64,000 nt of DNA from Comamonadaceae bacterium PBBC1 (GCA_002256145.1 NKIP01000009.1:62001-126000); one strand, 5' to 3'; shown: positions 17,069 to 25,577, counted from the stretch's first letter. Notes: generated from the sequence alone by a model not told the origin. Numbers and translations: made by a program.

Positions 17069-17593
17069 TCAGGCTTGATCTTTTGCCAAGGCCAAATCCA
17101 GCCACATGTGAACTTTGGATCGGTAGCCGTCTGGGGTCCAAACAGCCATGGGCTCCACCCCAAAGGGCACAAATCCCAGACTTTGGTACAACTTCTCTGC
17201 GGGGGCATTGCCTTGTGTCACCTCGAGCTGAAGCACGCGAAGACCTTGACGCGCCAAACCATGCTCAACAGCTGCACGCATCAGTTTGCGGGCCAGCCCT
17301 TGGGCACGAAAATTTTCATGCACAAACATGGCCATGATCAAGCCCTTGTGGCGTGTTTTGGTTTTTGCGGCGTACTCGACTGTCACGGTGCCCACCAGTT
17401 CGGCATCTGCAAAAGCGCCCCACACCCAAGTCAACCCTGAAGGATTGTCTATGCGACGAAGCCACCAACTGTCCGCTTCCAATGCACGTTCTTGAGGTGT
17501 GGAGGTGAATGAATCGGCCGCATGCTCGTAGGCATGCAGCATCAAGGCCTTGTAGGCCATGGCGTGTGCGGCGGTGAGTGGGCTTATTTGCAT
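17069..17593 (-). CDS. GNAT-family N-acetyltransferase
   Basis: 174-residue acetyltransferase. The acetyl-CoA loop is ENFRAQGLARKLMRAAVEHG (about residues 97-116), and the C-terminal half ends NAPAEKLYQSLGFVPFGVEPMA. The domain is complete; the substrate is unknown. The start overlaps the stop of the next GNAT gene by 10 bp, so both are probably translated from one transcript that begins at the isochorismatase gene. Confidence 0.9.
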   Translation of the reverse strand: MQISPLTAAHAMAYKALMLHAYEHAADSFTSTPQERALEADSWWLRRIDNPSGLTWVWGAFADAELVGTVTVEYAAKTKTRHKGLIMAMFVHENFRAQGLARKLMRAAVEHGLARQGLRVLQLEVTQGNAPAEKLYQSLGFVPFGVEPMAVWTPDGYRSKVHMWLDLALAKDQA

Positions 17594-18108
17594 GTTGGTA
17601 TGCGACCGATCAAGACAAGATTTTCATGGCGCTGGTCTCCCAGCAAACAATCTGTCGTTCCCTGCTTTGTAAAGCCTTGGCGCATGTAAAAACCGATGGC
17701 TCGTGCATTGTGGGCATTGACCGTCAACCAAAGCGGCATGCCTGCCAGATCGAAGGCTGTTTTTTCGGCCACAGACAAAAGCTGCCGCCCCACACCTTGA
17801 CCCACAAAATGCGATTGAACATAAAGCGTCTGGAGTTCCGCCAACGTCGAGGCTCGGGACGGACACGGAACGCCCATGTTGAGCACCGCAAACCCGATGA
17901 GGTGGGCACCCCGCTCGGCCACCCAGATGAGGGCCAAAGCATCGTTTTGGATGGCCAGGTACTTGTCCGGGGTGAGTTCGGACCTCGTGTAGTCGGCTAT
18001 TTCAGCAGAAATGCCCTCTGTCGCATAGGTGTGAAGCCAAACCTGCGTGGCCAAGACGGCGATGCGGGCAGCATCGTCATGCCGGGCACTGCGGATGACC
18101 GTTTGCAT
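17584..18108 (-). CDS. GNAT-family N-acetyltransferase
   Basis: 174-residue acetyltransferase with the acetyl-CoA loop QSHFVGQGVGRQLLSVAEK (about residues 100-118) and NARAIGFYMRQGF after it. Length and domain are complete. Several in-frame ATG codons lie upstream (18147, 18150, 18162). 18108 was chosen because it is 4 bp after the isochorismatase stop and because the domain begins at once (TVIRSARHDDAARIA). The true start is uncertain. It shares a unit with the two flanking genes. Confidence 0.85.
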   Translation of the reverse strand: MQTVIRSARHDDAARIAVLATQVWLHTYATEGISAEIADYTRSELTPDKYLAIQNDALALIWVAERGAHLIGFAVLNMGVPCPSRASTLAELQTLYVQSHFVGQGVGRQLLSVAEKTAFDLAGMPLWLTVNAHNARAIGFYMRQGFTKQGTTDCLLGDQRHENLVLIGRIPTCK

Positions 18109-18112
18109 TGGA

Positions 18113-18718
18113 TCAAGCAAAGCAGCGGTCTGAGGGCTTGTTGGCATCATGCTGTGATCCATCCTCAAACCGAACCACATCGTGCGCAATCGCCGTGACC
18201 CTGGGACCGAAGCTGGAGATGTGGGTCAGTGTGGCGTTGTGGTGCGCAATGACCTGCTGCGGACTGATGGCGGCATTGCCTGCCGAGGTGTGCGCATCCG
18301 ACACCAGCACCACAGGATAGCCCAAGGCCAAGGCTTTGCGCGTGGTGGTGTCTACACAAAACTCGGTATGCATGCCGCAAACCATCAAATCCTGAACGCC
18401 CAGTGCTTGCAGAGCTTCGTGCAGCTCAGTGCGCAAGAAAGCGTCTGGCGTCGTCTTGCGAATGTGCCGATCACCCGCCAGCACCTGCAAGCCTGTTGCC
18501 AATTGCCATTCACGGCTACCGTGTTCCAGATACCCAGCGCTCGACTCGTGCTGAATGAAAAATACCGGCACGCCCGCAGCGCGAGCCCGCTGCGTTACTG
18601 CGTTGATGCGGTCTATGGTGCCGGAACAATCGTGCGCAGCATAAGGGCCTTCGCACAGACCTTGTTGGACATCAATGACCAGGATGGCGGTGTGCGTGGT
18701 TAATTTTTGAGGGTGCAT
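18113..18718 (-). CDS. Isochorismatase-like cysteine hydrolase
   Basis: 201-residue hydrolase with the full catalytic triad of the family: D16 in LVIDVQQG, K88 in IRKTTPDAF and C121 in GMHTEFCVDTTTR. The family includes nicotinamidases, carbamoylases and isochorismatases; this one cannot be narrowed down. The ATG at 18718 was chosen because the hydrolase fold starts right after it; the open frame continues upstream without family resemblance. It heads a short run with two GNAT genes. Confidence 0.9.
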   Translation of the reverse strand: MHPQKLTTHTAILVIDVQQGLCEGPYAAHDCSGTIDRINAVTQRARAAGVPVFFIQHESSAGYLEHGSREWQLATGLQVLAGDRHIRKTTPDAFLRTELHEALQALGVQDLMVCGMHTEFCVDTTTRKALALGYPVVLVSDAHTSAGNAAISPQQVIAHHNATLTHISSFGPRVTAIAHDVVRFEDGSQHDANKPSDRCFA

Positions 18719-18768
18719 TTTCAATTTCCAAAGATGCAGACAGTACTTCCAGCTAGGTCCCTCTCGCC

Positions 18769-19060
18769 TTACAGGACCCGATTCACAAGCGCCAGTTCCA
18801 TGAACAAACTGTGCGCGTTGGCCTCGTAATCTGCGAACGGTGCTGAGAGCTTGAAACCCATGCTCAGTTACAGCTGCTGTGCGGGCATGAATTCGGGATG
18901 TGTCCCTGTATCCAGGCTCAATTTTCGATAGCCGCGCTGCATCGCCGTTTCCACCACTCAAAGGAGCAAAGCACGACCAGCGCCACGGCCACGGTGTTTG
19001 TTGGCTGTGCGCATGGTGATGTGGCTGTCTCTGGCTTGGACGAATGAAACGGGGCATCGT
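18769..19060 (-). pseudogene. GNAT acetyltransferase pseudogene, C-terminal part
   Basis: A minus-strand frame reads ITMRTANKHRGRGAGRALLL, stop (TGA), VVETAMQRGYRKLSLDTGTH then PEFMPAQQL, stop (TAA), LSMGFKLSAPFADYEANAHS and ends FMELALVNRVL. This is the C-terminal two thirds of a GNAT protein with the acetyl-CoA loop intact. Two in-frame stops and a missing N terminus show that it is dead. The open frame extends some 70 bases further upstream without clear family match. With the flanking sequence it explains the 453-bp gap before the DUF429 gene. Confidence 0.8.
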
Positions 19061-19171
19061 GGCTGTTTGGCCAACAGCCAACCGGCTGCGGCTCCAGTGA
19101 CCCATGACTTAATCCATGACGTGTCCCATGATGCCACAACAAAATAATACCAAAGGTAACAATTAAACCCA

Positions 19172-19996
19172 TCACGCCGTCACGATCCACCCCTCCAGCG
19201 GATCACACGGCGGCAAGCCGAATTGCGGATGCCCCGCCTCGTGCTGCTGCTGCGCCCAGGCCGCTTGCATCAGGCACAAGGTGGCGTCAAGGGCATCGCC
19301 GCTGGCGTCGTCGGCGAGACGCCCCAGCAGCGCGTTGCTGGCCACCAGGCGCAGACCCAATCGGGTCTGGCCGCGCTCCAGCGCACTCAAGAGTTCGCGC
19401 CTGGCCAGCAGGCGTTCAGGCGTTTGTTTGGCTTTGTCGTCGCTTTTGTAGCTCTGGTTGCCCAGCACCTCACGCGCCAGCAAGCCGGGGTAGGCCTCCA
19501 ACGCCACACGGCGCACGTCGCCAGCATGCAGGCCGGGCAGGTGGACACCCGCTTGTCGCAACAGGGGCACGCCCGCGTGCAGCATGTAGGCCACCGGCGG
19601 GTTGACCCATTTCATGGACGGACTGGAGCCAGCGGGTCGATCTGCGGCGCGGTGTGCAAACTTGCCGCCTACGGGGCGGGCGTTGCAAAACGCAGCAAAC
19701 TGCTCGCGAATTTGTGGGCGTTCCAAGGCGCAGTAATGGTCCATGCAGGCGGCCCAGTCGGTGGGCCAGCCCAGAGTTTCGACCAATTCACGCGGCAGTC
19801 CAAAGGGCAAGTCAAAGCCCCCCACCCAGTCGGCGGGCTGCGCGAGCCAGTCGCCAAACGCGGCCAGCGTTTCAAAGGTTTGCAGGGCTTGCAGCTGCAC
19901 CCTGCACTGCCGGGCTTGGCCCAGCGCCAGCACGATGGGTTTGCGTTTGCTGGGGCTGCTGGAGAAATCACAGCCGATCAATGACACTGTGTTCAT
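19172..19996 (-). CDS. DUF429 family protein
   Basis: 274-residue protein of the DUF429 family, which has an RNase H-like fold and no settled function. It opens with LIGCDFSSSPSKRKPIVLALG, where the early Asp is the usual family position. The middle has GGFDLPFGLPRELVE and the C-terminal part has DALDATLCLMQAAWA, also family features. Its ATG is 1 bp from the stop of the EamA gene, so both are co-transcribed. A DNA or nucleotide-related role is possible but unproven. Confidence 0.78.
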   Translation of the reverse strand: MNTVSLIGCDFSSSPSKRKPIVLALGQARQCRVQLQALQTFETLAAFGDWLAQPADWVGGFDLPFGLPRELVETLGWPTDWAACMDHYCALERPQIREQFAAFCNARPVGGKFAHRAADRPAGSSPSMKWVNPPVAYMLHAGVPLLRQAGVHLPGLHAGDVRRVALEAYPGLLAREVLGNQSYKSDDKAKQTPERLLARRELLSALERGQTRLGLRLVASNALLGRLADDASGDALDATLCLMQAAWAQQQHEAGHPQFGLPPCDPLEGWIVTA

Positions 19997-19997
19997 C

Positions 19998-20876
19998 TCA
20001 CCAACCCAAGGCCATCACGCCTGCGGCGATCAGCACGGCCCCGGCAATGCGCGGCCCCCGGTCTTTTTCGCCCAGCAAATGGCCGCCCAGCAAGGCGGCA
20101 AACAGCATGGACACCTCCCGCGCCGGGGCCACATGCGACAGCGGGGCCACCTGCAGGGCGTAAAGCACCAGCACATAAGACACAGGGCTGAAAATGCCCA
20201 CCACCAGCGCGTAACGCCTTTGCTGCAACCACAGCGCCCACACGGCCGGGCGGTCGCGCAGCAAAGTGGGCGTCAAAAAAACCAGCCGCACCAAGTTGCC
20301 GAAATAATCCACCAGGATGGGCGACATCAGCGCCACCTTGACGGCGTAGCCATCGACCACGGTGTAGCAGGCAATGAACAAGCCGGTGATGCCGCCATAA
20401 AAAATGCCGGTACGCACACGCGCTTTCTTCTCAGGGTCTTGCGCGGCCTGCCAAAGGCCCGGGCCGCCCGCAATCAAAAACACGCCGCCCGCCACCCCCA
20501 AAATGCCCATGAGGCCCAGCGAAGAAATTTGCTCACCCAGGAAAAAAATCGCCACCATGGAGGACAACAACGGCCCCGAGCCCCGCGCCAGCGGGTAGAC
20601 CACCGTCAGGTCGGCCTTTCGGTAGCCGCGCAACAGCACAATGAAATAAACGATGTGCAGCAAGGCACTGGCCAACACCAGGCCCCACTCCAACAGACCC
20701 CAAGCGGGCACTTGTTGCCATCCCATCCACAGGCCCACAGGGGCCCAAAACAGCATCAAGACCACCGAGGTGAAGGCCACAAAGCGCACGTCGCCCCCTG
20801 CCTTTTTGGCGGCGATGTTCCAGCTGGCATGAATCAGTCCGGCCAGAACAACCAGGGCAAGTGCACTCAGGGGCAT
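19998..20876 (-). CDS. EamA/DMT-family transporter
   Basis: 292-residue inner-membrane protein with about ten helices in two EamA repeats (about residues 5-135 and 155-290). The first repeat contains HASWNIAAKKAGG and YRKADLTVVYPLARGSGPLL, the second APLSHVAPAREVSMLFAALLGG. Drug/metabolite transporters of this kind usually export amino acids or small metabolites. It is followed directly by DUF429 with a 1-bp gap. Confidence 0.9.
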   Translation of the reverse strand: MPLSALALVVLAGLIHASWNIAAKKAGGDVRFVAFTSVVLMLFWAPVGLWMGWQQVPAWGLLEWGLVLASALLHIVYFIVLLRGYRKADLTVVYPLARGSGPLLSSMVAIFFLGEQISSLGLMGILGVAGGVFLIAGGPGLWQAAQDPEKKARVRTGIFYGGITGLFIACYTVVDGYAVKVALMSPILVDYFGNLVRLVFLTPTLLRDRPAVWALWLQQRRYALVVGIFSPVSYVLVLYALQVAPLSHVAPAREVSMLFAALLGGHLLGEKDRGPRIAGAVLIAAGVMALGW

Positions 20877-20880
20877 GGGC

Positions 20881-20906
20881 GTGAAAAAGCCCCTTGCGGG
20901 GCTTGG
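20881..20906 (-). terminator. Intrinsic terminator after the folE-BLUF unit
   Basis: AAGCCCC (20887-20893) pairs with GGGGCTT (20898-20904) around TTGC. On the minus strand the stem is followed by TTTTTC. It lies 14 bp downstream of the BLUF gene stop and just before the EamA gene, as expected for the end of the folE-BLUF transcript. Confidence 0.8.
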
Positions 20907-20920
20907 GGTGAATGGGCGTT

Positions 20921-21343
20921 TTAAGCCCGGCCGATGATGGAGGCCGTGGCCATCAGCTCTTCGAGCAAAGCCAACGAGACTTTGCCAGACACGTTGTAAG
21001 GGTCCAGCTCGGCCCGCTCGGAGTACTTCAGCAAAATGTTCGTGTTCACGCGCGACGCATCGACCTGACCCATGGTCCAGCCGCCAAAGCGACGTTCAGA
21101 AATTTCTTCGTAATGCAGCAGCACCACATCTTTGTGTCGGGCATCTCTTTGGATGTGGCCGTACAACTCGCTCACTGCGGTACGACCGCCTTCAATGGCT
21201 TGCAGGAAAATGCCGCCGCCATAACAAAGAATGCCGGTGATGCCACTGGTCGGGTTGAACTGGCGCGACTGGGCCAGAATGGATTCGATGGTCTCGGGAC
21301 GAGTATCCACCGCACGGCTGGCGTAAAGCAGGCGTACCAACAT
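20921..21343 (-). CDS. BLUF-domain blue-light sensor
   Basis: 140-residue single-domain flavin photoreceptor. All BLUF landmark residues are present: Y7 in LLYASRA, N30 in QFNPTSGITG, Q48 in FLQAIEG, and W89 and M91 in GGWTMG. These form the FAD hydrogen-bond network that shifts on blue light. The C-terminal tail of about 45 residues is short and has no effector domain, so it must signal through a partner, as PixD/SLR-type proteins do. It follows folE with a 2-bp gap and is followed by a terminator, so its expression is tied to folE. Confidence 0.93.
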   Translation of the reverse strand: MLVRLLYASRAVDTRPETIESILAQSRQFNPTSGITGILCYGGGIFLQAIEGGRTAVSELYGHIQRDARHKDVVLLHYEEISERRFGGWTMGQVDASRVNTNILLKYSERAELDPYNVSGKVSLALLEELMATASIIGRA

Positions 21344-21345
21344 GG

Positions 21346-22074
21346 TCAGTTCTTTCCAGGAATCAATGAGAGAAATTCACGGCGCAGATTCGGGTCCTTG
21401 AGGAACGCCCCGCGCATGACCGAATTGATCATCTTGCTGTCCATGTCTTTGACGCCACGCCAGCCCATGCAGTAGTGGCTCGCTTCCATGACGATGGCCA
21501 AGCCATCAGGCTGGGTTTTGCGTTGAATCAGGTCGGCCAATTGAACCACGGCCTCTTCCTGGATCTGGGGGCGGCCCATGATCCATTCGGCCAGGCGAGC
21601 GTACTTGGACAGACCGATCACATTGGTGTGTTCGTTGGGCAGCACACCAATCCAGATCTTGCCAATCACAGGGCAAAAGTGGTGGCTGCAGGCGCTGCGC
21701 ACGGTGATGGGGCCGACGATCATCAGCTCGTTGAGGTGCTCGGCGTTGGGGAATTCGGTGATCTCGGGGCCTTCGACATAGCGACCCTTGAACACTTCCT
21801 TGAGGTACATCTTGGCCACACGTCGGGCAGTATCGCCCGTGTTGTGGTCGTTCACGGTGTCGATCACCAGGCTGTCAAGCACGCCCGCCATCTTGCCGGT
21901 GACTTCGTCGAGCAGCTTGTCCAACTCACCGGGCTGGATGAACTCGGCGATGTTGTCATTGGCGTGGAAACGCTTGCGGGCGGCGTGGATGCGCTCGCGG
22001 ATTTTTACGGAAACAGGTACGCCTTCGTCTTCGGGCGTGGGAGCAGAAGCAATCATGGCATCTGAGGAATTCAT
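21346..22074 (-). CDS. folE: GTP cyclohydrolase I
   Basis: Converts GTP to 7,8-dihydroneopterin triphosphate, the first step of folate synthesis. The 242-residue protein has an N-terminal extension of about 20 residues before the conserved core. The zinc ligands are C129 and H132 in RSACSHHFCPVIG and C202 in EASHYCMGW; QPDGLAIVMEA precedes the last. Start candidates are ATG 22080 and 22074; 22074 is used here but neither has a strong ribosome site. BLUF follows after 2 bp. nudB, which acts on the same pathway, lies 2 kb upstream but in another unit. Confidence 0.95.
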   Translation of the reverse strand: MNSSDAMIASAPTPEDEGVPVSVKIRERIHAARKRFHANDNIAEFIQPGELDKLLDEVTGKMAGVLDSLVIDTVNDHNTGDTARRVAKMYLKEVFKGRYVEGPEITEFPNAEHLNELMIVGPITVRSACSHHFCPVIGKIWIGVLPNEHTNVIGLSKYARLAEWIMGRPQIQEEAVVQLADLIQRKTQPDGLAIVMEASHYCMGWRGVKDMDSKMINSVMRGAFLKDPNLRREFLSLIPGKN

Positions 22075-22143
22075 TAACATGTTGAAGATACTACCAGCGA
22101 ATGATCGACGCACAGCCATCAGGGACATCTGACAAGGCTGCCA

Positions 22144-23370
22144 TCAATAACGGTAGCCTGTTAAAAAAAGCGCCAAGCGCATCAAGCCAAATGCGATGCG
22201 GTCGCGCACACGTTGGTGCCATTGCCGCTGGCTGTAACCCCCCATTTCCACAAGCGTGCTTTGCGTGTCGATCACATGGCACAAACGACGATGCAAGCCT
22301 TGCGCAAATTCCCGGTCAGCCACCACCACATTGGCCTCCCGAGCAAGCAAGAGGCTCAAAGGGTCCAGGTTCGAGGACCCCACTGTGGCCCAAGGCCGGT
22401 CATTGTCGGGATCGACCACCGCCACTTTGGCATGTAAAAAACTCGGCGCGTATTCATGAATTTCAATGCCTGCGGCCAACAAGGCACCATACACGGGCTT
22501 GGCGGCATGGTATTGCATGAAATATTCATATCGACCTTGCAACAACAAGCGCACCCGCACTCCACGCTGGGCCGCGTGCACCAGCGCTTGGCGCAATCGG
22601 CGACCTGGCAAAAAATAAGCACTGGCAATCAGAACCTCATGACGCGCCGAGCCAATCGCCTTCAAGTACGCTCGCTCAATTTGCCCTCTGTGCAACAAGT
22701 TATCCCGCAGTAAAAGACCTGCTCTTCCCTTGGCAAAACCATCCTTGGGGTGAAGCGCGTTGCGCTGCCAAGGCAAGGTCAGGCCTGCTGTTTTGAACAA
22801 ACGGATGGCTTGAGGAATCTGGTGCCTGCGCACGCTCTCGACGCTTTGTAAGCGCAGCCTGAGTTGAGACATGGCTTCCTCGATGTGTGACACCAAATCA
22901 CCCTGCACACCGACAGCGAAGTCCAAGCGCGGCTGACTCAATGGGCCGTGGTGCGGATCATGCCAATCGTCCAAAATATTAATCCCACCACAAAAAGCCA
23001 TTTGTCCATCCACCACACAGAGTTTGCGGTGCAAACGACGCCAACGACTGGGGATGAGCAAGCCCAAAGCACCCAAGGGTGAATAAACATGCCATTCAAC
23101 CCCAGCCACATCGAATCGCTTTCGCCATGGTGCAGGCACATTGGACGTGCCCACACCATCGACCAGCAACCAGACATTGACCCCACGCGCAGCCGCTTTC
23201 TCCAATGCCTCTGCCACGATGAGCGCGGCACCATGAAAGTCAAAAATATAGGTTTCCAGCAAAACATGGCTTTGCGCTTGGGCCAAAGCCTGTGCCAATG
23301 ATTCGAAATACGCCTGACCGCCTTCGATCAAGCGAATTTGATGGCCATCGCTCAACGCGTTGTGCCGCAT
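22144..23370 (-). CDS. clsB: Cardiolipin synthase-like phospholipase D protein (ClsB type)
   Basis: 408-residue protein with two HKD motifs. The first is LHRKLCVVDG (H114, K116, D121). The second is LHAKVAVVD near residue 330, with GSSNLDPLS downstream. The enzyme condenses phospholipids to form cardiolipin at the inner membrane; it lacks the N-terminal membrane helices of ClsA, which fits ClsB. ATG 23370 lies 2 bp after the stop of the EEP gene and gives the usual start MRHNALSDGHQIRLIEGG. It is the last gene of a nudB-EEP-cls unit. Confidence 0.88.
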   Translation of the reverse strand: MRHNALSDGHQIRLIEGGQAYFESLAQALAQAQSHVLLETYIFDFHGAALIVAEALEKAAARGVNVWLLVDGVGTSNVPAPWRKRFDVAGVEWHVYSPLGALGLLIPSRWRRLHRKLCVVDGQMAFCGGINILDDWHDPHHGPLSQPRLDFAVGVQGDLVSHIEEAMSQLRLRLQSVESVRRHQIPQAIRLFKTAGLTLPWQRNALHPKDGFAKGRAGLLLRDNLLHRGQIERAYLKAIGSARHEVLIASAYFLPGRRLRQALVHAAQRGVRVRLLLQGRYEYFMQYHAAKPVYGALLAAGIEIHEYAPSFLHAKVAVVDPDNDRPWATVGSSNLDPLSLLLAREANVVVADREFAQGLHRRLCHVIDTQSTLVEMGGYSQRQWHQRVRDRIAFGLMRLALFLTGYRY

Positions 23371-23372
23371 GC

Positions 23373-24128
23373 TCAGTCGTTCCAGGCGAATTCCGCCACC
23401 AAAGGCAAGTGATCTGACATGCGACGCCAAATGCGCCCCGAAGGCACCATGGCGTGCACTGGCGTGAGCCCTCGGGCATAGACATGGTCCAACTGGTTCA
23501 GGGGTAAGCGTGAGGGGTAGGTGGGCGTCGACTGCTCGCGCCACTCCTGAAACCCCGCCAAGGCCATGCGTTGGCCCAGCCCCCGCCCCCAATCATTGAA
23601 ATCCCCCGCGACCAAAACAGGTTCGTGTGAGGGAATTTCCTTCTCAATGTGAGAGAGCAATTGCTGGACCTGACGCACCCGACTGGAGGGAATCAAACCC
23701 AAGTGAACCACCAACACATGCACCAAACGGTCCACAACTTGCACTTGGGTGTGCAGCAGCCCACGTTGCTCAAAACGATGATCTGACATGTCACGGTGCT
23801 GGTGCGTCAAGACGGGCCAGCGCGACAACAGGGCATTGCCATGCTCGCCGTGACGGGTGATGGCATTGGTGTGATAAATGGCCTCATAACCCTCTGGAGC
23901 CAGGAACTCGGCCTGCGACTGTTCAGGCCAGCGACTGAAGTGTGCAGCTTCAAGGCGATGCATGCGCCTGACTTCTTGCAAGCAAACAATGTCGGCATCG
24001 AGTTGTTCCACCGCATGTCCAAGGTTGTGGATTTCCAGTCGCCGAGCGGGACCCAAACCTTGCACGCCCTTGTGAATGTTGTAACTGACCACCCTCAAAA
24101 CCGGGTGTTCATGGCGCTGCGGGGTCAA
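23373..24128 (-). CDS. Endonuclease/exonuclease/phosphatase (EEP) family protein
   Basis: 251-residue protein with the EEP fold. Catalytic residues are visible in VVSYNIHKG (Asn), CLQEVRR (Glu), VAGDFNDWGRGLG (Asp/Asn) and MSDHLPLVAEF (Asp/His). Homologues beside clsB are unstudied phosphodiesterases or nucleases. The start is taken as TTG 24128, which overlaps the nudB stop (TTGA) by 4 bp. A TTG at 24098 (LRVVSYN) is an alternative, and a longer open frame into nudB is unlikely. It is coupled to nudB upstream and to clsB downstream. Confidence 0.85.
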   Translation of the reverse strand: MTPQRHEHPVLRVVSYNIHKGVQGLGPARRLEIHNLGHAVEQLDADIVCLQEVRRMHRLEAAHFSRWPEQSQAEFLAPEGYEAIYHTNAITRHGEHGNALLSRWPVLTHQHRDMSDHRFEQRGLLHTQVQVVDRLVHVLVVHLGLIPSSRVRQVQQLLSHIEKEIPSHEPVLVAGDFNDWGRGLGQRMALAGFQEWREQSTPTYPSRLPLNQLDHVYARGLTPVHAMVPSGRIWRRMSDHLPLVAEFAWND

Positions 24129-24598
24129 GGGGCGACCTGCTGCAAAAAACGCGGCAACATCAGGATGGCCTCTGCATTGGAGGCTGAAAAGCACTGATCT
24201 GCTGCGGCGTGAAGGGGTAACCACTGCGACTCGGTGTGCTCTTGCGGGCTCAACACAATGGGATGATCTTGCGGCACCAACAGGCCAAAAACCCGCTCTG
24301 TGTTGCGACTGACATCAGGGTGATAACGCCAACGCCATTCTGGGTAGATGTCATATTGATTTTCAAGTTGCCAATCGTGCAAATGACAACCCGGGCTGTG
24401 CGCTTGGATGCCGGTTTCTTCGAAGACCTCACGTACTGCTGTGTCGGCCCAACTTTCGTCGGGATGGTCTTTGCTGCCGGTCACCGATTGCCACGTACCC
24501 GAATCGGTACGGCGTATCAACAAAACATGGCCATCCAAGGTGTGGATGACCACCAGCACCGACTGCGGAATTTTGAAGAGTTTTGGTGTGTCACCCAT
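24125..24598 (-). CDS. nudB: Dihydroneopterin triphosphate diphosphatase (Nudix)
   Basis: 157-residue Nudix hydrolase. It removes pyrophosphate from dihydroneopterin triphosphate, the step after FolE in folate synthesis. The Nudix box GSKDHPDESWADTAVREV then FEETG spans residues 41-63, with the Glu pair EE as metal ligand. In many proteobacteria nudB lies directly downstream of aspS. Here aspS is 8.5 kb away, with an accessory block between them. The gene starts a nudB-EEP-clsB unit. Confidence 0.9.
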   Translation of the reverse strand: MGDTPKLFKIPQSVLVVIHTLDGHVLLIRRTDSGTWQSVTGSKDHPDESWADTAVREVFEETGIQAHSPGCHLHDWQLENQYDIYPEWRWRYHPDVSRNTERVFGLLVPQDHPIVLSPQEHTESQWLPLHAAADQCFSASNAEAILMLPRFLQQVAP

Positions 24599-24644
24599 GT
24601 GTTCATTCTAGGGTGACACAGACCATTTTTCAGAAGTCAGCAAC

Positions 24645-25118
24645 TCACAAAGGCACAGAAGCCTTGACGCCAATCATGATATTGTTTGAATCCCGCCTCC
24701 GGCTGAGTTGCCATACAGCTGGGCTAGCAGACCAGTCAAGACTTCAATCCGCTCTGCGGATGTCAGGCTGACGGTGGAAGCTTGCCCTTGCCCATCAGGT
24801 ATCGTGGCAGGAATACCATCTGTGATCAGACGAATTACACGCAAGCAAAAAGCGGCACGAGCCCCGAATCCGCGAATGGACATTTGTACATCCTGAGCGT
24901 AGTTATTGCGGTTGAGTGCCACCACGCCAGGTATTTGGGACAGTACTTCGGACAAATTGACTTGAGGCCCAGCGTTCTGGATGGTTTGTGCATCCACGGC
25001 CCGCACAGAAGCAGGTGCATCCATTTATTTTTGAAGCATGCGGCCACTTTGGACCATGACCTCTTCCACGTTTTGTGCCTGAACTGCTGTACTCAAGACA
25101 CCCACAACGCCTTACTAA
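24645..25118 (-). pseudogene. Collapsed TonB-dependent receptor gene
   Basis: The minus strand reads LSTAVQAQNVEEVMVQSGRM then LQK, a stop (TAA), and MDAPASVRAVDAQTIQNAGP, continuing as a plug domain (LSEVLSQIPGVVALNRNN, MSIRGFGARAAF, LYGNSAGGGIQTIS). It then breaks, and 14 codons in another frame read NNIMIGVKASVPL-stop, like the last beta strand of a TonB receptor. The barrel is missing, so a large internal deletion has joined plug and C terminus. The start codon is also lost. This explains the 586-bp gap between nudB and the cytochrome gene. Confidence 0.82.
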
Positions 25119-25184
25119 TAAAAACTGGATTTCACTTGCTGCTTTCGAAAAAGTAGTATTGACTCAATTGAGACGAGTCAAATG

Positions 25185-25499
25185 TCAAGGAGCCTCAGCA
25201 GTCACTTTGATTGCACTGTACCAAGCAGACAGTTGTGCAATCTCAATGTCGCTGAGCGGTTTGGCGATCACCCCCATGACCTCATTTTGTCTTTTGCCAT
25301 TGCGATACGCCTTGAGCTGCTCGCTCAAGTAAAGCGCTTGCTGACCCGCTAAATTTGGCGCGTTTGGCAACGTTGCCATGCCCAGCGGTCCATGGCACAA
25401 AGCACAAGCGGCATCGGCCTTCGCCCGCCCAGATGAAACATCATCGGCAAAGCTGCTAAATGTGAGCGCCAGCCAAGTAAGAACGACCATTTTTTTCAT
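25185..25499 (-). CDS. Class I cytochrome c
   Basis: 104-residue exported monohaem cytochrome. A signal peptide (about residues 1-18, ending SSFA) precedes the haem site CALCH (C32, C35, H36), and M75 in NEVMGVIA is the probable sixth ligand. ATG 25499 (MKKMVV) gives a clean signal peptide; the upstream frame extension does not. It lies downstream of the sorbosone-dehydrogenase-like gene on the same strand, 78 bp away with a hairpin in between. It may be that enzyme's electron acceptor. Confidence 0.9.
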   Translation of the reverse strand: MKKMVVLTWLALTFSSFADDVSSGRAKADAACALCHGPLGMATLPNAPNLAGQQALYLSEQLKAYRNGKRQNEVMGVIAKPLSDIEIAQLSAWYSAIKVTAEAP

Positions 25500-25514
25500 A
25501 CGATTGCCTTGGAC

Positions 25515-25540
25515 AAGGGGCCTCAGAAAGAGGCCCCTTT
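25515..25540. terminator. Stem-loop between the dehydrogenase and cytochrome c genes
   Basis: AAGGGGCCTC (25515-25524) and GAGGCCCCTT (25530-25539) form a perfect 10-bp stem with a 5-nt loop. The following T-rich tract is weak on both strands. It probably protects or partially terminates the transcript between the sugar-dehydrogenase-like gene and the cytochrome gene, so the latter may be expressed at a lower level. Confidence 0.5.
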
Positions 25541-25577
25541 GTTGAGACACGGGCTCAGCGGCCCGTATAAAGTTTCA

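Noticed and set aside
18769..19060. TGA in the GNAT frame as a selenocysteine codon.
   Set aside because: A second stop (TAA) and the missing N terminus show simple decay.
19743..20924. A 393-codon His/Gln/Arg-rich open frame on the plus strand.
   Set aside because: Lies opposite the EamA and DUF429 genes; its composition is that of an antisense frame.
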